The translations under genes were made by a program, and so were the position numbers. The notes beneath the pieces were generated by a model that was given only the letters and a program-made list of their open reading frames with translations, searched no databases and was not told the origin of the DNA. 64,000 bases of DNA from Bdellovibrionales bacterium (GTDB lineage Bacteria > Bdellovibrionota > Bdellovibrionia > Bdellovibrionales > Bdellovibrionaceae), in contig SXSU01000066.1 in NCBI GenBank assembly GCA_005793345.1, positions 1 to 64,000 of the forward strand, given 5' to 3'. Shown piece after piece: positions 7,766-15,786 of the stretch; position 1 is the first letter of the stretch; each line of letters starts with the position of its first letter.

Positions 7766-10312
7766 ATGAGTTTTTATAAGAATTTATTTTTAAATTCTAA
7801 GCAAATGATTTTAGTATGTGGTTTATCTTTAGTATTTTCTGGATGCAGTGGATGTGGATATTTTTATCTTAACTTAGAAGATTTAAATAAAACAGAAAAA
7901 TCATCAGAGCTTCCTACATCAAATACACCTCCAAATGAAATAATAAAAGAATCACCTATTATTTCAATTGAAGATTATTCAACAAAAGAAACAGATATAA
8001 GTTTTTTAACAGAAACTGGATTTAAAGTTTCTCTCAATAAAATTTCTGATAAACCTGTATCTGTTCAATTTCAATCTCACTCAATTTATGCAATCAAAGA
8101 TATTGATTTTATCTTAAGTGATGGAATTTTAATGTTTGAACCTGGAGAAATCTCAAAAGTAATTTCATTTAATGTGATTGGAGATTTAGAAGGAGAAGGG
8201 TTAGAAACTTTTTCACTATCCTTATCTAACCCCCAAAATGCTCAAGTAGGAAGAGATATTGCTTTTGCTTATATTGAAGATAATGATCCAATTATATTAA
8301 AAGTTAATCCCAGATATCCAAATTTTGGCTCAAACTGGAATGATTATATTCAATTAGATTTTACTTCAAAAAGCATGGAAGATTCATCATGTTTGGGTAC
8401 ATTAAATTTTTGCAAAAATGGAGGTGAACTTAAAAAAGTCATAATACCAGGAGAATACTCATGTGTTGGGTTATCTTTGACTGATAATTTAGATGCTTTT
8501 GATTGGAAGTGCAGTGAAACTGAATTACCTGTTTTCTTTTACTCACAAGGTTTAAAAATTAATAAAAATTTATCAGACTTAATTACACCAAATAATTTTC
8601 ATTCAAATTTTGTTCAACTCAATAAAAACTTAATTCCAACATATACAAGTCTAAGTCAAATCTGGTGGAATAATAGTTTTATTGATTTAAATTTATCTTT
8701 AAACTCAGGTAATTCAGATCCCGTTCTAACATTAAATAATTCCGGTACAATTTACACGATAAGCGGTGGTGGTGAAAAATTGAGTCGAGGCATTTTAATT
8801 AATGTCCCAAAAACTAGTCTAGTAATTATGCCAGGTACGATTTTAGCTCCAAATACTTCATCTGCATTACCTCTTGATTGTGATTTAACTGTAGGAATAC
8901 AATCCTGCTTGATTCATTTTATTGCTACTAGTTTTAATTGGCTTGAAGGTAGTTTTAAGGGTTACCCGGGTATTTCAACCTCTTTTACAGGAGTTATAAC
9001 AACTGATTATTATACTTCAAACCATCATATTAATATGCAAAATATTAACATTGATTCTAATGGAGCTGAAAATGGTTTATTTATTGGGCGTTCGACACAA
9101 ATCAAAATCTCAAATGGGATTATCAAAAATGCTCAAATTAATGGTGTAACTAACCAATATTGTGTCTTTTGCAACTTTCATCACCTTAAAATTCACAATA
9201 ACACAACAGGACTATTCACGAATGGTATCGCTATGATGAATACATATTTTGATATTATAACTTTTTTAAACTCAAATTATGGAATTTACGACAGTGAAAT
9301 GACTAGTAATTTTATTCAAATCAAGTCCTTCAATAATAATATTGGATATCGAAAAGCTACTCTATATACTAATTTTTTAAACAAGTTTTTATTGGTAAAT
9401 AATACTAGTGATGGCTTAAATATTAATTTTTCAAACGCTTCAACATTAGTTTTCAATTCTACAATAATCAGTAATGGTTCAAATGGAATTAACTTATATT
9501 TAAATCCAGGTAATCCCGATCATATTAATTTAATTTCTAATTCGATTATACAAAATAATACAATTGGTTTAGAGTTAGATGGTGAAGGACTTCAAGATTT
9601 AACTACTTTTAAAGATTTGTATATTGCCCAAAATGATATTGGTATTAAATTAAATACAAATCTAAACAATGATAAATGGGAAAATAAAATTTTTTTAAAT
9701 AACACTACAAACTGTAATGTCTTGAATAGTGCGAAATCAAATCCTGGACTCAGTAACACATGTCAACCGATTGGGAATAGTAGTGCAATAATTTTGTCTG
9801 GTGTAAATTATTCACAAAATTTTATTGGAGAATCAACTGACTCAGTTAATTTGCATAACTCTGGTAGTGCACTTTTTGAAACTATTTCAGATTGGTTTAA
9901 CTTTGAAAATGTAAATCGAGTTTGGGGTTTCTTAAATTCTCGGATGGCATGCAATTCTACAGGACAAACATGTAAAATTGTAGATTTGAGTATTAATACG
10001 TTGTCAAATGAAATCCAAAATTATCACGGTACAATTACTGAAGATACACCATGCCCTCCATCAGTTAACGGAAATAAAACAATCACATCTTTATTTATTT
10101 TAGAAATTATATTCTTAGAACATGCCATCGAAATAATGGACGATCACATTGGTAACGAAAATGGATTTTGCGAGTCATTTGAATCTTGCTACTTTACCCC
10201 TAACATTGGCTTTGACCAAAATGAAAATGGAGCTAAACATTCTTGCATTTTTACAGATGGCACTGGAAGTAATGGAGTAACAAATGTTAAAATGTATGGT
10301 TTTACAAATTAG
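7766..10312 (+). CDS. large lipoprotein with Calx-beta and parallel beta-helix domains
   Basis: 848 residues. A signal peptide with lipobox LVFSGC (Cys about residue 26) points to a lipid-anchored, probably outer-membrane or surface protein. Residues about 75-175 read as a Calx-beta domain, ending in the typical YIEDNDP. Residues about 380-660 are Asn/Ile-rich with recurring short strands (for example NGIYDS, NNTTGLFTNG, NSIIQNNTIGLELDG), as in right-handed parallel beta-helix proteins. Such proteins bind polysaccharide or act as adhesins; the ligand is unknown. The stop lies inside the start region of the frameshifted BNR-repeat gene that follows, so the two were probably one operon, or possibly one longer protein. 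Confidence 0.75.
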   Translation: MSFYKNLFLNSKQMILVCGLSLVFSGCSGCGYFYLNLEDLNKTEKSSELPTSNTPPNEIIKESPIISIEDYSTKETDISFLTETGFKVSLNKISDKPVSVQFQSHSIYAIKDIDFILSDGILMFEPGEISKVISFNVIGDLEGEGLETFSLSLSNPQNAQVGRDIAFAYIEDNDPIILKVNPRYPNFGSNWNDYIQLDFTSKSMEDSSCLGTLNFCKNGGELKKVIIPGEYSCVGLSLTDNLDAFDWKCSETELPVFFYSQGLKINKNLSDLITPNNFHSNFVQLNKNLIPTYTSLSQIWWNNSFIDLNLSLNSGNSDPVLTLNNSGTIYTISGGGEKLSRGILINVPKTSLVIMPGTILAPNTSSALPLDCDLTVGIQSCLIHFIATSFNWLEGSFKGYPGISTSFTGVITTDYYTSNHHINMQNINIDSNGAENGLFIGRSTQIKISNGIIKNAQINGVTNQYCVFCNFHHLKIHNNTTGLFTNGIAMMNTYFDIITFLNSNYGIYDSEMTSNFIQIKSFNNNIGYRKATLYTNFLNKFLLVNNTSDGLNINFSNASTLVFNSTIISNGSNGINLYLNPGNPDHINLISNSIIQNNTIGLELDGEGLQDLTTFKDLYIAQNDIGIKLNTNLNNDKWENKIFLNNTTNCNVLNSAKSNPGLSNTCQPIGNSSAIILSGVNYSQNFIGESTDSVNLHNSGSALFETISDWFNFENVNRVWGFLNSRMACNSTGQTCKIVDLSINTLSNEIQNYHGTITEDTPCPPSVNGNKTITSLFILEIIFLEHAIEIMDDHIGNENGFCESFESCYFTPNIGFDQNENGAKHSCIFTDGTGSNGVTNVKMYGFTN

Positions 10313-11636
10313 TAAATTTGTAAATTTACTTTTTATTTATTCAAAATTAAATTCGAATTTGTATCCTTCTTCATTTGTTCAATTTAAAGATGGTGCTTTT
10401 TTGATTTCTTCTTCGCAAAATTTAAAAACTAAAAGTATAATTAATTTTAAACGCTCCTCCGATAATGGTAGTTCATGGAGCAATGTCAGCTCATACTCTG
10501 CAATTAACAAAGGTGGAGGAGATTTTTTTTGCAACATCTTTGATTCAATACAATGAGAATATTTATTTTATGGCAGGAAAAGGAAAAAATCCTAATAATA
10601 ATTTAATAAATCTTTGGGTTGTCATAAAGTCTGATGATGGCGGTAATACATGGAAAGAATCAGATCATTACTCAGTTTAGATAATTCAGATTATAACTCT
10701 GAAGCAAAATCGATTTTTAAGGATTCTAAGGGGGATATTTATGTTGTAGGTTCAGTTAGTAATAACAAAAATCATCCCAGCTGGTCTGTTCGGAAATCAA
10801 CAAATTTAGGAGAAACTTGGAATACTGTAGATGAATTTACTTCAACACAAAATAGTTGTGGTGTTTATAATAACACGACAGTTTCTATTACAGAAAATAA
10901 TCAGGGTGAGCTATTTGTCTTAGGATCAATTTATCATAATTCTTCAGATTTATTAACTCCACGTACACAAAAATCTTTAATTCGAAAATCAATAGATAGA
11001 GGAATAACATGGAATACAATTAATACATATGGAAATTTTACTGTTCCTTATAAAATAATAAGTTGTTTTGGGAATGTACTTTTTGAAATAATTAGCTCTA
11101 CCGAATATTCGTATTCAGATCTAGTTCGAAGAAGTGATGATAATGGAGTAACTTGGACTGATTTAAAACTAACTAATACAATTACCAATGGCAATAAAAA
11201 TATAATTTGTTTGAACAATAGCGAAGTAATCATCCTTGCAAATTCGACAGTTGAAAATTTAATATTAAATTCAAATCAAGAAAATAAGTTATTAAAATTA
11301 CATAGTACAGATAAAGGATTGACTTGGTCAGAAAGCACGATTCAATTTAAAGATAAGTTATTAAATAAATTTATTGTTTCTACCATGACCTTTGATGACA
11401 ATTACTTTTGGCTAGGTGGTAAAACTATAGGTGAAACAGAAAATTGGGTGATTATTAAATCCTCTTATGATTTTAAAGAAAGTTTTATAGTTGATACTTT
11501 TGTTGATCCAAAGGCTAAAGCAAAGGTTGAATCAATAATAAATTGCAAAACAGGAATTTGTGCCATCGGAAATTCATATGAACCAACTAAAGACCAAGAA
11601 GTCTTTAGTTTATTTAGATTTATTACCTTCAAATAA
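10284..11636 (+). pseudogene. BNR/sialidase-like repeat protein, broken by two frameshifts
   Basis: Three overlapping open frames (10284-10556, 10465-10680, 10650-11636) together encode one run of BNR-type repeats (Asp-box like: SSDNGSSW, SDDGGNTW, STNLGETW, SIDRGITW, SDDNGVTW, STDKGLTW). The first break is at an eight-T run (10527-10534): removing one T joins the first frame to the second in register. The second break, near 10670-10680, needs one extra base to rejoin the original frame, so the shifts compensate. No clear signal peptide is left at the 5' end. BNR repeats build beta-propellers in secreted sialidases and photosystem-stability-like proteins. It is either a true pseudogene, phase-variable at the T run, or two assembly errors. 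Confidence 0.75.
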
Positions 11637-11687
11637 ATAATGAAATTATTTTCTTGTTATTTTAAACTGATTATAATTTAATTACAT

Positions 11688-11968
11688 AATAACTGCTCAT
11701 GATTAAGTCTGATTGCTTCGCAATTTTATCAGACATAATCATAAGCAGTTATTTTCCTGTTTGTTGGGGCGATTTTCAATCACCCCGTATTAAGAAAATC
11801 CAAACTTAAGTTTGTATTTTCTTAATAACTGCTCATGATTAAGTCTGATTGCTTCGCAATTTTATGCGAGACATAATCATGCGCCGTTATTTTCCTGTTT
11901 GTTGGGGGTGATTTTGATTCACCCCGTATTAAGAAAATCCAAACTAAAGTTTGTATTTTCTTAATAAT
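11688..11968 (+). repeat. modular palindromic repeat, tandem copies B1 and B2
   Basis: Two forward-oriented full copies in tandem (11688-11823 and 11824-11968). Each has the long palindrome starting AATAACTGCTCATGATT, then CCTGTTTGTTGGGG...CACCCC, then AAAATCCAAAC...GTTTG-TATTTTC. B1 closes its palindrome with ATCAGAC; B2 has the variant ATGCGAGAC and CATGCGCCGTTATT, which defines a second subtype. The pair fills the gap between the BNR pseudogene and the TPR gene. Confidence 0.9.
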
Positions 11969-11999
11969 TCAAATTCGATTGATTTAGGTTGAAAATGAA

Positions 12000-13508
12000 A
12001 TGGCCAATGAAACATTACATGAACTATTAACTTTAATAGACGAACAAATCCAAATTGGAAAACTTCAAGTTGCACAAAATTATTTATTAAGTCTTAAAAA
12101 GAGTGAAATTCCTTTCAAATTTTGGCTAGAAATTGCTAATTTGGGAAGAAGAGCACAATTACCCTACTTTGTTTTAAAATGGTTAAATTCAATCATACGA
12201 CCTGAAAAAGAAAGTGATGAACACTTAGCAACATCAAAACATATTTCTTTATACGCAAATGCTTTAGCCAGAATTGGCTCATTTCAAGAAGCTGAATCTT
12301 TATTTAATTCAATTTCACATAATGATGATACGCAAATTTATTTTTATAAAGCATTGTTAAATATGCAACGTTGGGATTACCAGAAAGCAGTTTCTAATTT
12401 AAAAAAGTTTATCCATCAACCTAACCTAAATGAACAGCAATTAAATGCAGGACATTTAAATTTAGCAGCTTCATTGTGTGCTGTTGGAGACTATGAGGAC
12501 TCTTTGTCTATAATTGAAAAAATAATAAATAAAGTACCCAGTAATTCTATTATTAAAGGAATATTACTTGAAACCCAAGGGCAAAATTTAATGCATTTGA
12601 ATAAATTCAAAGAAGCTCAAATCATTCTTGAAAATGCAATTCAAATATTTGATAACTCCAATCATTCATTCAAAATTTATGCAGAGAAATGGTTAATTTT
12701 AAATAAAATTAAGCAAATTTCTAATCCCACAGTTGAAGATTTAAGTGAACTTTTGAAATTAAAAGTAAAAGCATTAGAGCAATCGCAATGGGAAACAGTG
12801 AGAGATTGTGATTTATACTTTGGATATTTTACTAAAAATAATGATTTACTTTTAAAAATATTTTTTGGCACTCGACATTCTAAATTCAAAAATAGAATTA
12901 TTAAAAATTTTAATTTGAATTTAAATATTCCTGATCGTTTTAAAATGATATTGAATCAGAGCTCAATTAAAAATCCAGTTATATTAGATCCACAAACTGG
13001 ATTATTTCATAATTCAGAAGTTCAATTTTTACAACACTTACCATTAAAATTTTTTAGACTTTTAACCAGTGATATTTATCTCCCCTTCCATGTGGGAGAA
13101 ATTTTTTCAGAATTATATCAAGGCGAATATTTTAACCCAAATTCATCTCCTCAAAAAATAAATCGCCTCATTCACCGACTTCGTGAAGATTTATTAAATA
13201 ATAAAATCCAAATAGATATTAAGGTTTTTAGAAAGCAATTATACTTAGTTTACAAAGATAATATAATTTTATTATTAAATTTTAAAAAAAGAAAATCTTT
13301 TTCGAAACTAAAAGAATATATTAGTTTAAAAAATAATTTTGATCTATTAAAGTTTGATGTAAATTCGGCTGAAAAAATTCTTCAAACTTCGAGAAGAAAT
13401 ACAAATCGTATCTTACAATCATTAGTAAAAGAAAAATTAGTTTTGATTAATAAAGAAGGAAGAAAAACAAACTATAAAATAAATCATAAAATTAAAAAAA
13501 TTTCATAG
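12000..13508 (+). CDS. TPR-repeat protein with C-terminal winged-helix segments
   Basis: 502 residues, no signal peptide. Residues about 1-260 are helical with tetratricopeptide spacing (YANALARIGSFQEAESLF, LNLAASLCAVGDYEDSL, KFKEAQIILENAIQIF). The C-terminal third looks DNA-binding: an OmpR-type winged-helix pattern (INRLIHRLREDLLNN, about residue 380-395) and a last helix-turn-helix-like stretch (ILQTSRRNTNRILQSLVKEKLV). This suits a transcription regulator with a TPR sensing part, but no exact family is recognised. A repeat array separates it from upstream genes and a convergent metal exporter follows. Confidence 0.6.
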   Translation: MANETLHELLTLIDEQIQIGKLQVAQNYLLSLKKSEIPFKFWLEIANLGRRAQLPYFVLKWLNSIIRPEKESDEHLATSKHISLYANALARIGSFQEAESLFNSISHNDDTQIYFYKALLNMQRWDYQKAVSNLKKFIHQPNLNEQQLNAGHLNLAASLCAVGDYEDSLSIIEKIINKVPSNSIIKGILLETQGQNLMHLNKFKEAQIILENAIQIFDNSNHSFKIYAEKWLILNKIKQISNPTVEDLSELLKLKVKALEQSQWETVRDCDLYFGYFTKNNDLLLKIFFGTRHSKFKNRIIKNFNLNLNIPDRFKMILNQSSIKNPVILDPQTGLFHNSEVQFLQHLPLKFFRLLTSDIYLPFHVGEIFSELYQGEYFNPNSSPQKINRLIHRLREDLLNNKIQIDIKVFRKQLYLVYKDNIILLLNFKKRKSFSKLKEYISLKNNFDLLKFDVNSAEKILQTSRRNTNRILQSLVKEKLVLINKEGRKTNYKINHKIKKIS

Positions 13509-13511
13509 TAT

Positions 13512-13550
13512 AATTGAGTTAAGATAAAGCTTTCTCAAGTGAACTCAATT
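13512..13550. terminator. weak bidirectional hairpin between convergent genes
   Basis: AATTGAGTT (13512-13520) pairs perfectly with AACTCAATT (13542-13550) across a 21-nt loop, and the second arm overlaps the stop codon of the convergent CDF gene. It has no GC-rich core and only short T runs, so termination is plausible but not certain. Confidence 0.35.
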
Positions 13551-14535
13551 ACTCTACAGTATTTAAAACTGGAACTTCAACTAAACTTTTAGGCGTTATT
13601 TCCTTTCGTATTAAAAATTTTTCTTTTCTAATTGCACAGTCTGATAAATCACATAATTTACAATAGCTTTGCAAACAAGGATCGACGTGAAAAGCAAGTT
13701 CACCATCAAATGGGTACGCTTTAATAACCCGATCTTCAAAAATTTGTGTTTGTTGGTGAGTTTCTTTTACATCCCAAAACTCTGGTATAACTATATGTGC
13801 ATCGACATGATGAAAACGACCTGATCGCAGTACTCTTGTTTGATGAATATCAATTATTCCAGGATAACGCTGCTGATTTAAGACTGCAGCTAAATCTTTT
13901 AAAGTATCATGATGAGTTTCATCCATTAAAGCTCCCATTGAATTTCGAACTACACTCAATCCAGATTTTAATAAATATAAAGCCATTAAAATGGCAGTTA
14001 CTGGATCCATCCAAACCCAACCAGTTAGCATGACAATTAACAAACCTACAGCAGCACCTGCTGTTGTCCAAACATCAGAAAAAATATGAATTGCGCTTGA
14101 TTTTAGAGCTTCAGAATTATATTTTTTTGCAATTATATATAAATACCATGCTAATAAAAAATTAGCCAATGTTGCTAATCCAGAAAAAAATAATCCTTCT
14201 CGAATATGTGGTAATGAATCCATTTTTAAAAGAGCCTGCACAGCTTCTACAATAATCATAATTCCTGCAAAACTTATCAAGCCACCCTCAAAAGCTGCTG
14301 AAAAATATTCTGCTTTACCATGACCATAAGGATGTTCATCATCCGCCGGCTGTGTAGAGATATGAATTACCCAAAGCGCAACTAGTGATGCTACCACATT
14401 GACTATACTTTCAAGGGCATCGGATAAAAGAGCTTGTGAATGGGATTGTAAATAAGCCAAAGTTTTAAGTGTAAGCACAACAACACTTACAATAGCTGAC
14501 CACCTCGAAGCCCATTTAAGTTTTGAATCAGACAT
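13549..14535 (-). CDS. cation diffusion facilitator metal exporter
   Basis: CDF-family proton/metal antiporter of the inner membrane. Landmarks are the DALESIVNVVASLVALWVI metal-site helix (Ser/Asp-Asp type), HPYGHGKAEYFSA between helices 2 and 3, HIFSDVWTTAGAAVG in helix 5 (His/Asp site), and a cytoplasmic domain with HVDAHIVIPEFW and HVDPC. The tail carries a Cys cluster (CLQSYCKLCDLSDC) that may bind metal. The likely ATG is 14535, since GGGGTGAT lies 5 nt upstream; that Shine-Dalgarno falls in a fragment of the dispersed repeat. The substrate (Zn2+, Fe2+ or other) cannot be fixed. Confidence 0.9.
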   Translation of the reverse strand: MSDSKLKWASRWSAIVSVVVLTLKTLAYLQSHSQALLSDALESIVNVVASLVALWVIHISTQPADDEHPYGHGKAEYFSAAFEGGLISFAGIMIIVEAVQALLKMDSLPHIREGLFFSGLATLANFLLAWYLYIIAKKYNSEALKSSAIHIFSDVWTTAGAAVGLLIVMLTGWVWMDPVTAILMALYLLKSGLSVVRNSMGALMDETHHDTLKDLAAVLNQQRYPGIIDIHQTRVLRSGRFHHVDAHIVIPEFWDVKETHQQTQIFEDRVIKAYPFDGELAFHVDPCLQSYCKLCDLSDCAIRKEKFLIRKEITPKSLVEVPVLNTVE

Positions 14536-14536
14536 T

Positions 14537-14590
14537 ATATCACCCCACAATTATTTAAATCCAAATGTAAGTTTGGATTTTACTTATAAC
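14537..14590 (+). repeat. modular palindromic repeat, partial copy I
   Basis: Holds the end of module 2 (TATCACCCC) and all of module 3 (AAATCC, AAATG, TAAGTTTGGATTT, then TTATAAC). It lies directly at the 5' end of the CDF gene; read on the minus strand, the CACCCC piece becomes GGGGTG and serves as the ribosome binding site of that gene. Confidence 0.65.
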
Positions 14591-14639
14591 TTTAAATTTA
14601 TCTGAGTTCAGCAACTATTTAAATGTAATTTTAGTGCTT

Positions 14640-15626
14640 TTAGTTTACTTTTTTGAATTGTGGCGTATGATGTGCTAATTCTGGATGGTCTGAGATATCA
14701 TAGTAACAAACTCGATTTCGTCCAGTGCGTTTGGCATCGTAAAGAGCCCAATCAGCAACACGCACTAATTGTTTAGCTTCAATGTCAACAGTTTTAGAAT
14801 CAGTAATTGCAAAACCTAAACTGGCAGTGAGTCTGATTTGATCTGGCCCACTAATAAAAGTTTTATCTTCAATTTTTCTACGAAGTCTCTCGCAAAAACT
14901 TTGCACACCAGGTCGATCAATCTCAGTGAGAACAATTAAAAACTCATCACCACCGTACCGAGCAGCTATATCTAAACTTCGAATTGTTTGCTTAACTAAG
15001 GTTCCAACTTCACTTAAAACAAAACTTCCAAATAAATGATCATGACCATCATTGACTGTTTTAAACTTATCTAAATCCATCATTACAACACAGACAGACC
15101 TATTATATCTTTTTCCTCTAGCTATTTCATATTCAAGTCTAGAGTAAAGAGAACGCATATTAAATAAACCAGTGAGATCGTCAATATCTATTAGTTCCTT
15201 TAATTTTTCATTTGTCATTTCTAATTGATCTTTAAGATCTTTAATTCGAAATTGAGCTCGTACTCTCGCTAACAATTCATCTGGATCAAAGGGTTTAGTA
15301 ATATAATCATCAGCACCGGCATCTAATCCCTGTACCACTTCTTCTGTACCATTATTTCCAGAAATTAAAATTGTACAAATATATGAGGGCTGTGCGCGAA
15401 TAATCTTTAATGCGTCAAAACCACTTATTTTTGGCATATTCACATCAAGCAAAATGATATCAGGCTTCCAATCTTCAATTTCAAACTCAAGATTTTCAGC
15501 AGTCATTATTTTCTTAATTTGATAACCTTCAGTTTGAAAACAAATATTGATAATTTCAATGACGTTTTCATCATCATCTACAATCAAAATACGACGGTCT
15601 GAATTCTTTTTGGCAACGCGAATCAT
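14640..15626 (-). CDS. response regulator with GGDEF diguanylate cyclase domain
   Basis: 328 residues, cytoplasmic. Receiver domain (about 12-130): ILIVDDDENV, phospho-acceptor in IILLDVNMP, LISGNNG and the conserved Lys in YITKPFDPDE. A short coiled linker follows, then a GGDEF domain (about 150-310) with an intact active site RYGGDEF and, five residues before it, RSLD, the RxxD inhibitory c-di-GMP site. It should make c-di-GMP from two GTP on phosphorylation and be feedback-inhibited. The gene is single, with no kinase next to it. No Shine-Dalgarno precedes the ATG; a TATAAT lies 6 nt upstream, so the mRNA is probably leaderless. Confidence 0.93.
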   Translation of the reverse strand: MIRVAKKNSDRRILIVDDDENVIEIINICFQTEGYQIKKIMTAENLEFEIEDWKPDIILLDVNMPKISGFDALKIIRAQPSYICTILISGNNGTEEVVQGLDAGADDYITKPFDPDELLARVRAQFRIKDLKDQLEMTNEKLKELIDIDDLTGLFNMRSLYSRLEYEIARGKRYNRSVCVVMMDLDKFKTVNDGHDHLFGSFVLSEVGTLVKQTIRSLDIAARYGGDEFLIVLTEIDRPGVQSFCERLRRKIEDKTFISGPDQIRLTASLGFAITDSKTVDIEAKQLVRVADWALYDAKRTGRNRVCYYDISDHPELAHHTPQFKKVN

Positions 15627-15638
15627 ATTTTTATTATA
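15627..15638 (-). promoter_or_regulatory. -10 box placing transcription start at the GGDEF gene ATG
   Basis: A perfect TATAAT (15633-15638, minus strand) is followed by six bases and then the ATG at 15626. The usual distance from -10 to start site puts +1 at or next to the start codon. No good -35 was found. Confidence 0.55.
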
Positions 15639-15733
15639 AATGAAAAATACAGTTTTTCAGAGATATTTTTTCAATTCACTTAAAGTCTTAATTAAAGTCT
15701 GGAATTTTTTAAAACAAAATACTTTACATTAGT

Positions 15734-15760
15734 CTCAGTCTGAGGCACTCAGAATATAAT
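15734..15760 (+). promoter_or_regulatory. speA promoter with CTGAG half-sites
   Basis: TATAAT at 15755-15760 lies 26 nt before the speA ATG. Just upstream are three alternating half-sites: CTCAG (15734-15738), CTGAG (15740-15744) and CTCAG (15748-15752). They span the -10 to -35 interval, where a repressor dimer would block RNA polymerase. No clear -35 hexamer exists, which would fit an activator- or repressor-controlled promoter. Confidence 0.45.
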
Positions 15761-15786
15761 TTGATTCTTTAACCATGAGGAGTGAG

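Noticed and set aside
10510-10545. Programmed frameshift at the T run of the BNR gene
   Set aside because: A second, opposite shift without a slippery site follows, so programmed shifting does not restore the protein.
11688-11968. Insertion sequence ends
   Set aside because: No transposase frame between or beside the copies and no target duplication seen; non-autonomous repeats fit better.
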